Shown here piece after piece: positions 17,198 to 25,573 of a stretch of 64,000 nt of DNA (positions within the stretch are counted from its first letter, which is position 1; every line of letters begins with the position of its first letter). Origin of the DNA: Pacificispira sp965223125 (lineage in GTDB: Bacteria > Pseudomonadota > Alphaproteobacteria > UBA8366 > Aestuariispiraceae); NCBI GenBank assembly GCA_965223125.1, contig OZ244984.1:2108001-2172000 (forward strand). The letters run 5' to 3'. The notes under the pieces were generated by a model. That model did not search any database. It was not told the DNA's origin and saw only the letters and a list, made by a program, of their open reading frames with translations. A program made the position numbers and the translations under genes.

Positions 17198-17225
17198 AGC
17201 CCGCGCTTATGGCGCGGGTTTTTTC
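17198..17225 (+). terminator. rho-independent terminator after petC
   Basis: CCCGCGC (17200-17206), a 5-base loop, and GCGCGGG (17212-17218) form a perfect 7-bp GC stem followed by six T on the plus strand. It ends petABC. An A-run in front of the stem is short, so it is less likely to serve the convergent methyltransferase gene, which ends at 17224 inside the structure. Confidence 0.88.
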
Positions 17226-17970
17226 ATGACAGGTCTTTGCGCCCTGCCGCCGGGGCGACGAGGGTTGGGACCGGCATCAGTCTGCGGCGGAAGGCGACCC
17301 GCTGTGCCGGGGTCGCGGCATAGACCTGCTTGTGCGCCTCAACGAACAGCACGCCACCCAGTCTGGGGCACCAGCGACGCCCGAATTTCTCGAAAGCGGG
17401 ACCGGCACGCAGGACCGGGGCCCAGGTTGCTGGCGGCATGTAGAGCGCCCGGGTGATGGAGAGAGGTTCGAACATGGTATCGGCCAACAGGCGTTCCATC
17501 TGCGCCTTGCTGTAAGGCTTTCCATGGCCGAAGGGAGTGCGTTCCGTCCGCGACCAGATACCGCGGCGCGAGGGCACGACTGCCAGCATGCGCCCCTGAC
17601 CAGACAGGACCCGCCAGCATTCCCGCATCATGGCCCGCAGATGTTCGGCATTCTCCACCGCATGGACTAGCAGCAGCCGATCAATCGACAGATCATCAAA
17701 AGGAAGCGAGGTTTCCTCCGCCAGGGCAACCCGGTTGGGCTTGCCGCGTGGCCAGTGGGTGACGCCCTGATGGGCCGGCATGATCGCGACCAGACGACTA
17801 GCCTCTTCTCCGAACTGTTTCAAATAGGGGGTCGCATAACCGATCCCGGCGACCGTCAGTCCGGTGACATCCGGCCAGTGCGCACGGATCTCCCCCTGCA
17901 CGACACCGCGCGCCGCTTTGCCCAGGGGGCTGCGGTAGAACCGGTTGAAATCGACGACATCGCTCCACAT
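17224..17970 (-). CDS. class I SAM-dependent methyltransferase
   Basis: A 248-residue cytosolic protein. The glycine-rich strand-loop is degenerate (LTVAGIGYATPYLKQFG), but the post-I and motif II-III segments ALAEETSLPFDDLSIDRLLLVHAVENAEHLRAMMRE, split here only as reading cues, and ECWRVLSGQGRMLAVVP are typical of Methyltransf_11 proteins. It is divergent from gloB, an arrangement I recall as common in alphaproteobacteria. The substrate is unknown. The stop lies within the petC terminator. Confidence 0.75.
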   Translation of the reverse strand: MWSDVVDFNRFYRSPLGKAARGVVQGEIRAHWPDVTGLTVAGIGYATPYLKQFGEEASRLVAIMPAHQGVTHWPRGKPNRVALAEETSLPFDDLSIDRLLLVHAVENAEHLRAMMRECWRVLSGQGRMLAVVPSRRGIWSRTERTPFGHGKPYSKAQMERLLADTMFEPLSITRALYMPPATWAPVLRAGPAFEKFGRRWCPRLGGVLFVEAHKQVYAATPAQRVAFRRRLMPVPTLVAPAAGRKDLS

Positions 17971-18069
17971 AACAAAGGACTATATCAGAGCCGGGGAAAA
18001 GCGGCAGCCCTTGCCTTCCCTTGTGACGCATGAAACTCTATATGAAGAAGTGTACGAAAAGAGGAGCCT

Positions 18070-18834
18070 ATGCTCGATATCCGTCAAATTCCGGTCCTGA
18101 ATGACAATTATGTCTATCTGGCGCATGAGCCACAGAGCGGCGTAACCGCCGTCATCGACCCGGCGGTTGCAGAACCTGTTCTGGCGGAGGCGGCGCGGCT
18201 GGGCTGGACCATCACGCATATCCTCAACACCCACCATCATGGTGACCATGTTGGCGGCAATCGCGAGATCCAGGCGGCTACCGGCTGTCACATCGTCGGG
18301 CCACGCGCTGATCGCGACCGCATTCCCGGAATCGAGACAGAGGTCGGAGATGGCGACAGCTATGGTCTGGGGGCGGAGACGGCAGTGGTGTTCGATGTGC
18401 CCGGCCATACGCGGGGTCACATCGCCTATTGGTTCGAGGAATCGTCGGCGCTGTTCTGTGGTGACACGCTGTTTGCGCTTGGCTGCGGGCGGTTGTTCGA
18501 GGGTAGTCCGGCACAGATGTGGCACAGTCTTGGCAAGCTGAAAGCATTGCCGGATTCAACGCGGGTTTTCTGTGCCCATGAATATACCCAATCCAATGCC
18601 CGGTTTGCGCTGTCCGTGGATGGCGGGAATGTCGCGCTGAAATCCCGTGCGGCGGAAATCGACGCGACCCGTGCGGCGGGCAGGCCGACGGTTCCCTCGC
18701 TGCTCGGCGTCGAGAAGGAAACAAATCCGTTCCTGCGAGCGGATGATCCGGCGCTGGCATCGGCGGTTGGTCTGGCAGGTTCCGATGCCGTTTCCGTCTT
18801 CGCGGAGGTCCGCGCCCGGAAAGATCGATTCTGA
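18070..18834 (+). CDS. gloB: hydroxyacylglutathione hydrolase (glyoxalase II)
   Basis: A 254-residue metallo-beta-lactamase-fold enzyme that hydrolyses S-lactoylglutathione in methylglyoxal detoxification. The metal motif THHHGDH is at residues 54-60. Further ligands are in VPGHTRGHIAYW and FCGDTLFALGCGRLFEG, and CAHEYT matches the glyoxalase II C-terminal ligand. Length is normal. A GST gene follows 52 bases downstream, consistent with a glutathione-linked group. Confidence 0.94.
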   Translation: MLDIRQIPVLNDNYVYLAHEPQSGVTAVIDPAVAEPVLAEAARLGWTITHILNTHHHGDHVGGNREIQAATGCHIVGPRADRDRIPGIETEVGDGDSYGLGAETAVVFDVPGHTRGHIAYWFEESSALFCGDTLFALGCGRLFEGSPAQMWHSLGKLKALPDSTRVFCAHEYTQSNARFALSVDGGNVALKSRAAEIDATRAAGRPTVPSLLGVEKETNPFLRADDPALASAVGLAGSDAVSVFAEVRARKDRF

Positions 18835-18885
18835 CTCACTGCATCCCCTGTTTTTGCCCCACCCTATGTTTGAGGAAGTCCCAGA

Positions 18886-19494
18886 ATGAAACTGTTCTAT
18901 AGTGATGCCTCTCCCTATGCCCGAAAATGTGCCGTCGTGGCCCAGGAAAAGGGCATGGGCGATCAGGTGGAGATTGACCGGGTCAATGTCTATGAGGTCG
19001 AGTTTCGCGAGATCAACCCCCTGAACAAGATCCCCTGTCTGGTGTTGGATGACGGGACTGGCCTGTTCGATTCCTTTGTGATCTGCGATTATCTTGACCG
19101 GCATGGCAGTGGCCCGACGCTGATTCCTGGCTCTGGAATAGAGCGCGACCGGGTATTGCGCCTGCATGCCATCGGCCAGGGCATGACCGATGCGGCACTG
19201 AACCTGCGCAGTCAGGTGATGCGGGATGGCAAGCTCGACACGCCGCTGCCCAAGGACTGGTATATCGACCGGCAATGGGCAGCGATCCAGAAAAGCTGCA
19301 TCCTGCTGGACCGGGAGATCGATAGTCTTCAGGGCGATATCAATCTGGGGATCATTTCGGTTGGAACGGCGCTCGGCTATCTCGATTTGCGCTTCCCGGA
19401 ATCCGCATGGCGGCACCATGGTCCGGCCCTGGGTCCCTGGTATGAAAGCCTGCTCAAGCGCCCGTCGATGCAGTCTACCATTCCAAAGGGCTGA
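18886..19494 (+). CDS. glutathione S-transferase family protein
   Basis: A 202-residue cytosolic GST. The N-terminal thioredoxin-like domain begins MKLFYSDASPYARKCAVVAQ and contains the cis-proline stretch NKIPCLVLDDGTGLFDSFVI; the all-helical C-terminal domain follows from about residue 85. SPYARK at the active-site position suggests a Ser-type rather than Cys-type enzyme. It lies between gloB and the DUF985 gene on one strand. Substrate is unknown. Confidence 0.88.
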   Translation: MKLFYSDASPYARKCAVVAQEKGMGDQVEIDRVNVYEVEFREINPLNKIPCLVLDDGTGLFDSFVICDYLDRHGSGPTLIPGSGIERDRVLRLHAIGQGMTDAALNLRSQVMRDGKLDTPLPKDWYIDRQWAAIQKSCILLDREIDSLQGDINLGIISVGTALGYLDLRFPESAWRHHGPALGPWYESLLKRPSMQSTIPKG

Positions 19495-19503
19495 TTGCGT
19501 GCG

Positions 19504-19962
19504 ATGACGACCGAACTGGATGCCAAAGCGATCATCGCGCTGTTGGGCCTGAAGCCCCATCCCGAGGGGGGATGGTATGCGGAAACCTATCGCCATGATC
19601 CCGGTGACGGGTCACGGGGGGCTTCGACGGCGATCTACTACCTACTGGAGGCGGGGGATTGTTCCGCCTGGCATCGGGTGACGGATGCTGATGAAATCTG
19701 GCACTGGTATGCTGGTGGGCCATTGGCACTCACGCTCTCACCCAACGGGCATGATGCCTTTGCGCATCGGCTGGGGCCGGACCTGATCAGCGGACAGCGA
19801 CCGCAACTGGTCGTCCCGGCCGGGTATTGGCAGACGGCGGAGAGTCTGGGGCACTGGACTCTGGTCGGCTGCACAGTCGCCCCGGCATTCCGGTTCGAGA
19901 GCTTTGAGATGGCCCCGCCCGACTGGCGCCCGATACCGCGGAAACCGGGAGCATCGGGGTGA
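19504..19962 (+). CDS. DUF985 cupin-fold protein
   Basis: A 152-residue single-domain cupin. The segments LKPHPEGGWYAETYRHD, STAIYYLLEAGDCSAWHRV, EIWHWYAGGPL and LVVPAGYWQTAE match the Cupin_5/DUF985 family. The ATG at 19504 is preferred over an in-frame TTG at 19495. Its last codons overlap the GTG of the next gene by four bases. Function of the family is poorly known; a sugar- or metabolite-binding role is usually assumed. Confidence 0.82.
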   Translation: MTTELDAKAIIALLGLKPHPEGGWYAETYRHDPGDGSRGASTAIYYLLEAGDCSAWHRVTDADEIWHWYAGGPLALTLSPNGHDAFAHRLGPDLISGQRPQLVVPAGYWQTAESLGHWTLVGCTVAPAFRFESFEMAPPDWRPIPRKPGASG

Positions 19963-20618
19963 GCTATCAGGCTGTTGCGGAGGCTGCGTCCGACTGCGGG
20001 CTGCTCGCTCGGGGCGGGTTTCATCCGGCACCCGAGGATCTGGCCCCGCCATCCTGTGGCAGCGTGATCCTGATCGGCAATGCCGGGCCGGATTTCTGGC
20101 CCCGCTTCGAGGCGGAACGGCGTGATGAGCCGCATTCCCTCGATGCCTGGACCCGCCGGACGGTTGACAGGATCGCAGCAAAGGTTGGTGGCTGGGCACT
20201 CTATCCCTCCGACGGCCCGCCCTATTTTCCGTTTCAGCGCTGGGCGCAGAAGGCGGATGCTGTCTTTCCCTCCCCCATCGGTCTTCTGATCCATGCCGAA
20301 TTCGGTTTGTGGCATGCCTATCGTGCGGCGATCTGTCTGCATGATGTGATTCCCCTGCCCACGCGAAGGCAGGCCGCCAACCCCTGCGATACCTGTTCCG
20401 GGCGGCCCTGTCTGTCGACCTGTCCGGTTGGCGCTTTTCAGCCCGGACAATACGACAGTCAGGCCTGCGCCGGTTATTTGCACCAACCAGAAGGGGCCGA
20501 TTGCCTGTCCGGGGGATGCCGCGCCAGACGGGCCTGTCCGGTCGCCGGGCCGGACCTTTATGCGCCAGGGCAGGCCGGGTTTCACATGCAGGCTTTTCTG
20601 GCGGCACGCGGCGGATGA
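19959..20618 (+). CDS. cysteine-rich iron-sulfur protein, ferredoxin-like C-terminus
   Basis: A 219-residue cytosolic protein. Cysteines are clustered near the C-terminus: C143-xx-C146-xxxx-C151-xxx-C155-P, then C170, C182, C187 and C193-P. The two sets of four, each closing with Cys-Pro, look like two 4Fe-4S sites, although the spacing departs from the classical ferredoxin pattern, rather like the QueG-type C-terminal region. The N-terminal 130 residues lack recognisable motifs. The GTG start overlaps the cupin stop (GTGA) and its own stop overlaps the EamA start (ATGA), so the three are translationally coupled. Confidence 0.7.
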   Translation: MSYQAVAEAASDCGLLARGGFHPAPEDLAPPSCGSVILIGNAGPDFWPRFEAERRDEPHSLDAWTRRTVDRIAAKVGGWALYPSDGPPYFPFQRWAQKADAVFPSPIGLLIHAEFGLWHAYRAAICLHDVIPLPTRRQAANPCDTCSGRPCLSTCPVGAFQPGQYDSQACAGYLHQPEGADCLSGGCRARRACPVAGPDLYAPGQAGFHMQAFLAARGG

Positions 20619-21505
20619 CGGTGTTACGGGGACTACCACTGGTCGGCATTGCCGCTGCCCTGATCGCGGTTGCAATCTGGGGCGGGAATTTCATCGTCGC
20701 GCGGGGGCTTGCCGATCACATCCCGCCTGTGGCACTCGCCTTCTTTCGCTGGATGCTGGGACTGGCGGTGCTGCTGCCTTTCGCCATCGGGCCGATCTGG
20801 CGTCAGCGACGTCTTATCCTGTCCGACTGGCGCATGCTGACCCTGACCGCCTTCATCGGCATCACTGTCTTCAATACCCTGATCTATTTTGCGGGTGCGA
20901 CGACGACGGCGATCAAGATGGCGCTGATCGCCGGATTGACGCCTGCGATCATCATTCTGAGTGACCGGGTGATGTTCGGAACACCGCTGACGGGGCGTAA
21001 GCTGATCGGTCTTGCAATCGCCTTTTCCGGTGTCGCCTATCTGGTCACCGGGGGAGATATTACGAGCATTCTGCGGGATGGGGTAACGTCGGGCGATCTT
21101 CTGATGCTTGCCGCCGCCACCTGTTTCGCGCTGTACAGCAATCTGCTGAAGTACCGCCCGGCAGCGATGGATTCGACAGCGCATCTGGGCGTGCTTTTCG
21201 CAATCGGTCTCGTGCTGCTTTTCCCGGCTTATCTTTGGGAAATGGGAATGGGCAGGGTTGTGGTCTGGGATCGGGAGAGCCTGCTTGCCATCGGTTATGT
21301 CGGTGCCCTGGCCTCCACCGTCGCCTTCTTCTGCTGGGGACGGGCGGTGCGGGAACTCGGTTCCGGCAAGGCGGCGCTGCTCTATTATCTGATCCCGGTC
21401 GCGACCGCTATTCAGGCCGTGGTGCTGCTGGGGGAGCCGGTGACACGGACTCATGTCATCAGTTTTGCCCTGATCGTTGGCGGCATTGCCGTGGCGCGGC
21501 GGTAA
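20615..21505 (+). CDS. EamA/DMT-family transporter
   Basis: A 296-residue inner-membrane protein with about ten hydrophobic helices arranged as two EamA repeats. The first contains AIWGGNFIVARGLADHIPPVALAFFRW, here given only as a landmark in parts, and the second YVGALASTVAFFCWGRAVRE. Such proteins export metabolites or amino acids by proton antiport. The start at 20615 overlaps the preceding stop (ATGA). Confidence 0.85.
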   Translation: MTVLRGLPLVGIAAALIAVAIWGGNFIVARGLADHIPPVALAFFRWMLGLAVLLPFAIGPIWRQRRLILSDWRMLTLTAFIGITVFNTLIYFAGATTTAIKMALIAGLTPAIIILSDRVMFGTPLTGRKLIGLAIAFSGVAYLVTGGDITSILRDGVTSGDLLMLAAATCFALYSNLLKYRPAAMDSTAHLGVLFAIGLVLLFPAYLWEMGMGRVVVWDRESLLAIGYVGALASTVAFFCWGRAVRELGSGKAALLYYLIPVATAIQAVVLLGEPVTRTHVISFALIVGGIAVARR

Positions 21506-21573
21506 CGCGAAACTGATCCTGAACCAGGCGCATTCCGATTGCAGGCCGCATAGGGGTGTCGCATAACTGTGCC

Positions 21574-22914
21574 ATGGGCCTGACCATGACGCAGTTGAGG
21601 CAGCTTCTGCTGTCGGATGACGATACCGCCCGCCTGCCGGATCGGGTGCGGGCGGCTGTGCGCGTACAGCAGGATCAAAGCGAACGCCTGATCGGGTGGG
21701 TCCAGCTTGCGCTGGTCAGTCTGTTCGGCACACTCTATGCCCTGGCACCCAAGACGCATATGGATTCGGTGTGGATGTCGCCCGTGCCCATCGCGTTGGC
21801 CCTGTATCTTCTCTTCACCTTCGTGCGACTGGGGATGAGTCATCGGTTCTCCCTGCCGGACTGGTATCTTGGCCTGTCCATTCTGGTCGATCTGTCGCTG
21901 TTGATGACGCTGATCTGGTCGTTCCATATTCAGTATGGCCAGACCGCACCTTTCTATCTGAAGGCACCGACGATGCTGTATGTCTTCATTTTCATAGCAT
22001 TGCGTGCTCTGCGGTTTGAACCGCGATATGTACTGATGACGGGTCTTGCGGCGGCGACGGGGTGGTCGGTTCTGGTGCTCTATGCCCTCTATGGTTCGGA
22101 CATGCCGCCGCCGATCACGCGCAACTATGTCGCCTATCTGACCGGCAACCTGGTGCTGTTGGGGGGAGAGTTCGACAAGATACTTACTATTCTGGTAGTT
22201 ACGGCCTTGCTGACGCTCGCCCAGTTGCGCAGTCGCAGGATCCTGTTGCAGTCGATTGCGGAGACTCATGCCAGTGCCGAACTGTCCCGATTCTTCGCGC
22301 CCGAAATCGCCGAGAAGATCGCCCGGGGCGACAGCGCTGCGGGAGAGGAGGTGACAGCCAGCGTCCTCTATATCGACATCCGCGATTTCACCGCCTTGTC
22401 GGAGCGGATTTCTGCTGGTGCGCTGATGGCGCTGCTGACGGATTATCAAAGCCGGATGGTGCCGATCATCGCCGCCCATGGGGGGACAGTGGAACGGTTT
22501 ACCGGCGATGGCGTTCTGGCCAGTTTCGGGGCCGCAAAGAAACGTCCGGATTTTGCCAGTTGTGCCCTGACGGCTGCCGAAGCCATCCTGAAAGAGGCGG
22601 ATCAATGGTCGCGGGAACGTCAGGCGCAGGGACTGGAGGCGGTTCGCATCGGGCTCGCAGTCACGACCGGACGCCTGATCATCGGTGCTGTGGGCGGTGG
22701 CGGGAAATTTGAATACACGCTGGTCGGGGAACCAGCGAACCGGGCGGCGAAGCTGGAGAAGATGAACAAGACGCTTGGATGCCGGGCGCTGGCGGATCAG
22801 GCGAGTCTCGACTTCGCCCGCAATCAGGGCTGGACCGGCAGTGTCGGCGCGATCCATACGGCGCTCGCCATTGCCGATCTTGACCGTCCGGTGGATCTGG
22901 TCGTGCTGGGCTGA
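21574..22914 (+). CDS. membrane-anchored class III adenylate/guanylate cyclase
   Basis: Residues about 40-220 hold six hydrophobic segments, followed by a short linker and a class III cyclase domain. Catalytic features are visible: VLYIDIRDFTALSERIS with the metal aspartates, RFTGDGVLASFG, and EYTLVGEPANRAAKLE with the Asn/Arg transition-state region. It should make a cyclic nucleotide in response to a membrane signal. An in-frame GTG at 21556 and an ATG at 21586 are other possible starts. It is a lone gene ending just before the convergent FkbM gene. Confidence 0.88.
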   Translation: MGLTMTQLRQLLLSDDDTARLPDRVRAAVRVQQDQSERLIGWVQLALVSLFGTLYALAPKTHMDSVWMSPVPIALALYLLFTFVRLGMSHRFSLPDWYLGLSILVDLSLLMTLIWSFHIQYGQTAPFYLKAPTMLYVFIFIALRALRFEPRYVLMTGLAAATGWSVLVLYALYGSDMPPPITRNYVAYLTGNLVLLGGEFDKILTILVVTALLTLAQLRSRRILLQSIAETHASAELSRFFAPEIAEKIARGDSAAGEEVTASVLYIDIRDFTALSERISAGALMALLTDYQSRMVPIIAAHGGTVERFTGDGVLASFGAAKKRPDFASCALTAAEAILKEADQWSRERQAQGLEAVRIGLAVTTGRLIIGAVGGGGKFEYTLVGEPANRAAKLEKMNKTLGCRALADQASLDFARNQGWTGSVGAIHTALAIADLDRPVDLVVLG

Positions 22915-22921
22915 ACGGGTT

Positions 22922-23722
22922 TTATTTTCCCGAAGCAGCCTCCTTGCTGATATAGGGCTGAATGAAATTGGCGAGCCAGGTTGCTTCCTTTGGGAACATC
23001 AGGAAGTTGATGCCGATCACATAGACCAGATAGCCATGTCCTGTGACATGGTCGACGAGACGTTGCTGGTCGGTCTTGATCCGCTCGACGAACAGGACGG
23101 GGCGATGGTCACGCAGGAGTGTCGGCTCGTTGCACAATGCCTCCTCCTCCATCCCCTCGACATCCAGTTTGATGAAATCCGGTGGAAACGGGGAAAGCCC
23201 GGTAAGCGTCATCAGAGGCACAGTGATCTGTGGTCGGTCCTCAAGCGCCTGGCCGATGAATTCAGACCCTCCGGACTGGCGCAGTTCCAGCGACCCGAAG
23301 GAGGCTGGTTTCGCATAATCCGGCTCGGCAAAGCGGATCGTTCCCGTCTCTCCGCCGACAGCCGCGTTGACCGGGGTGATCTGCGTATGATTGTTGAGAG
23401 CGATATTGCCGCACAGCATCTGGAAAATGCGGGGCTGGGCCTCGACCGCGCAGATGCGGATATTCGCCCCCAGTTCCCGCGCCCAGACCAGACAGTGGCA
23501 ACCCAAATTAGCACCGATGTCATAGGCGATGACCGGGCGCTCCCGCGTTGCCTGCATCGCCTGGAGCAGGGTGGTGACGAATTGCACCTCATCCCGGTCG
23601 AATGCGCCGGTCTCGATCAGTTGCAGGCCGACCCCGATGCGCCCTTCGGCCATTTGCCGCCAGTCGAGGCGATTGACGATCATCAACCCATGCCAGGTCT
23701 GGATCAGGATGTTTGTCGTCAT
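22922..23722 (-). CDS. FkbM family methyltransferase
   Basis: A 266-residue SAM-dependent O-methyltransferase. The nucleotide-binding loop is VIAYDIGANLGCHCLVWAR, then CAVEAQPRIFQMLCGNIALN with the motif II Glu, and FIKLDVEGMEEEALCNEP, the FkbM signature. The family methylates sugars, lipids or secondary metabolites. No polysaccharide genes adjoin, so the target is open. Confidence 0.87.
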   Translation of the reverse strand: MTTNILIQTWHGLMIVNRLDWRQMAEGRIGVGLQLIETGAFDRDEVQFVTTLLQAMQATRERPVIAYDIGANLGCHCLVWARELGANIRICAVEAQPRIFQMLCGNIALNNHTQITPVNAAVGGETGTIRFAEPDYAKPASFGSLELRQSGGSEFIGQALEDRPQITVPLMTLTGLSPFPPDFIKLDVEGMEEEALCNEPTLLRDHRPVLFVERIKTDQQRLVDHVTGHGYLVYVIGINFLMFPKEATWLANFIQPYISKEAASGK

Positions 23723-23880
23723 TGTTGTTGAGCCTCATTTTGAACTGGCAGTGGTATTTCGTAGCACGGCATAATGGCTCTTGCCAGACAGGTGCGGGGC
23801 TAACATTTTGGGCCGAACATTATGTGTTCCAGAGCCTATCCTTCTCCTTATCGCCTATCTATCGGATTCAGCGAGGCCCC

Positions 23881-24327
23881 ATGACATCGAAGCGCAGCAA
23901 GGAACCCTGGATGGATGCGGCGGCATTCGGTCGATCCATCCCCAACGGTCTCGGCATCAACCTTCTGGTTAAGGATGTCGAGGCATCGGTCGGTTTCGCT
24001 ACCCATGTTCTGGGTGCCCGAAGTATCTATAACGATGAGGATTTCGCCTATCTTCAGGAACCGGTCAGTGGGGCGCATTGGATGCTGCATGCCGATCATA
24101 CCTATGACGGTCATCGGCTGTCCGGGCTGGTCCGATCCGTTCAGGGTCGTGGACCGGGTGTGGAGATCAGGCTCTATGGAACCGATCCTGATGCAGCGGA
24201 GGCGCGGGCGCGGGAATGGGGCTATCAGGTCCTGGAAGGCTCGATGGACAAGCCCCACGGTCTTCGTGAATGCTATCTGTTTGATCCGGACTGGTATTGC
24301 TGGGTGCCGTCGATTGCCCTGAAATAG
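23881..24327 (+). CDS. VOC superfamily (glyoxalase-like) protein
   Basis: A 148-residue single-domain protein with the beta-alpha-beta-beta-beta pattern of the VOC fold: LGINLLVKDVEASVGFATHV near residues 25-45 and ECYLFDPDWYCWVPS at the C-terminus. A full set of His/Glu metal ligands could not be placed, so it may be a binding protein rather than an enzyme. It ends four bases before the convergent DUF1501 gene. Confidence 0.75.
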   Translation: MTSKRSKEPWMDAAAFGRSIPNGLGINLLVKDVEASVGFATHVLGARSIYNDEDFAYLQEPVSGAHWMLHADHTYDGHRLSGLVRSVQGRGPGVEIRLYGTDPDAAEARAREWGYQVLEGSMDKPHGLRECYLFDPDWYCWVPSIALK

Positions 24328-24331
24328 GAGA

Positions 24332-25564
24332 TTACAATCCTTCCAGCGGTGCAATCGATCCGGACCCCGGAAAGACCCGCGCATCCAGGGTGGCGCGGCT
24401 CAGACCCCAATGCTTTGCCAGCACCGCCTTGAACAGCGCCCGGCTATCCAGTCCTGGCGGCAATCCACCATCGGGGGCCAATGCATCCGGGGCCAGTTTT
24501 GGAACTGCTCCCAGATGGCGAGCCGCCGACAGCGAGCCGCCAAGAACCAGTGCGACACCGCCCAGACCGTGATCGGTCCCACCGGTGCCGTTCGGTCGCA
24601 GGCTGCGCCCGAATTCACTGATCGCCACGATCATGGTCTGGTCCCACCGCCCGCCCAATGCGTCGGCCAATGCAGACAGACCCGCAGCCAGTCCGGCGAT
24701 GCGGCGGGACAAGGGGCCTTCCAGTGCGCCCTGCTGGGTATGGGTGTCAAAGCCGCCGACTTCGATTACGGCGGTTCCGGGTCCACCCTCGCTGCTGATG
24801 GCCCGACCGACGATCTCTGCGGCAAAGGCGAGATCCTGCGCCCGGATGCCTGCGGTATCGGCGGCAACATGCTCTGGACCCATGGCCGCCTGACGCAGGC
24901 TGCGTGCCCGCTGGCCAGAACCAAGCGCATTCGCAAACAGCGGATCGGTCCCATACAGCAGTGCGGCTTTCTCATAATATCCGGGTCGGTATCCCGGCAA
25001 GTCGGGCGGCGTCCAGGGTTCCGACGTTGCTGTGCCTTGCAATACCAGCGGCAGATTGGGGCTGATGGCGATGGCTGATGGTGACCCTGGCGTTGACGCT
25101 GCGCCACTGGCCGCGATGGCACGGTTGAGCCAGCCGCCCAACTGATTCTGCGGATCATGGGCGGCAAGACCGGATTCCAGCACCGCCTGGGCCTCCGCAT
25201 GGGAATTGCCGCGATAGGGGGACGCGACGGCAGAGGCAATCGCCATCTGCCCGCGTGTCCAGAATGGCAGCAGCATATCGGCCGCCGGATGCAGGCCGAT
25301 GCGCCCGTCCAGATCGATCACGCCGCCATGGCTGTCTGGGGTTGGCAGAGCCAGAAGACCGCGCTGGCTGGCATAGGCCGGGTCGCCATGGATCGGCAGC
25401 AGGGCCTGCCCGTCCAGCCCGCCCCGCAACAGGATCAGGATCAACGGGCGATCCGCTGGTCCCGCCGCAAAGCTGAGGCGGATGGGGCCGAGGGCACTGC
25501 CAAGCAGTCCTGTCCCTGTAAGGGTGAGTACCTGGCGGCGGTTGGGTGTGAAGGGTCCTGTCAT
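24332..25564 (-). CDS. DUF1501 exported protein
   Basis: A 410-residue protein with a twin-arginine-type leader (NRRQVLTLTGTGLLGSALG). Downstream motifs typical of DUF1501, a sulfatase/alkaline-phosphatase-like fold, are PLILILLRGGLDGQALLPIH, NSHAEAQ and VAISEFGRSLRPN followed by GTDHG. It is the second gene of a pair with the DUF1800 gene, nine bases downstream of it. The two families nearly always occur together; their biochemical role is not established. Confidence 0.88.
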   Translation of the reverse strand: MTGPFTPNRRQVLTLTGTGLLGSALGPIRLSFAAGPADRPLILILLRGGLDGQALLPIHGDPAYASQRGLLALPTPDSHGGVIDLDGRIGLHPAADMLLPFWTRGQMAIASAVASPYRGNSHAEAQAVLESGLAAHDPQNQLGGWLNRAIAASGAASTPGSPSAIAISPNLPLVLQGTATSEPWTPPDLPGYRPGYYEKAALLYGTDPLFANALGSGQRARSLRQAAMGPEHVAADTAGIRAQDLAFAAEIVGRAISSEGGPGTAVIEVGGFDTHTQQGALEGPLSRRIAGLAAGLSALADALGGRWDQTMIVAISEFGRSLRPNGTGGTDHGLGGVALVLGGSLSAARHLGAVPKLAPDALAPDGGLPPGLDSRALFKAVLAKHWGLSRATLDARVFPGSGSIAPLEGL

Positions 25565-25573
25565 CGTGTCCCC

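Noticed and set aside
21451..22857. 468-residue minus-strand frame opposite the cyclase gene
   Set aside because: Antisense of a protein with intact cyclase motifs; composition typical of shadow frames in GC-rich DNA.
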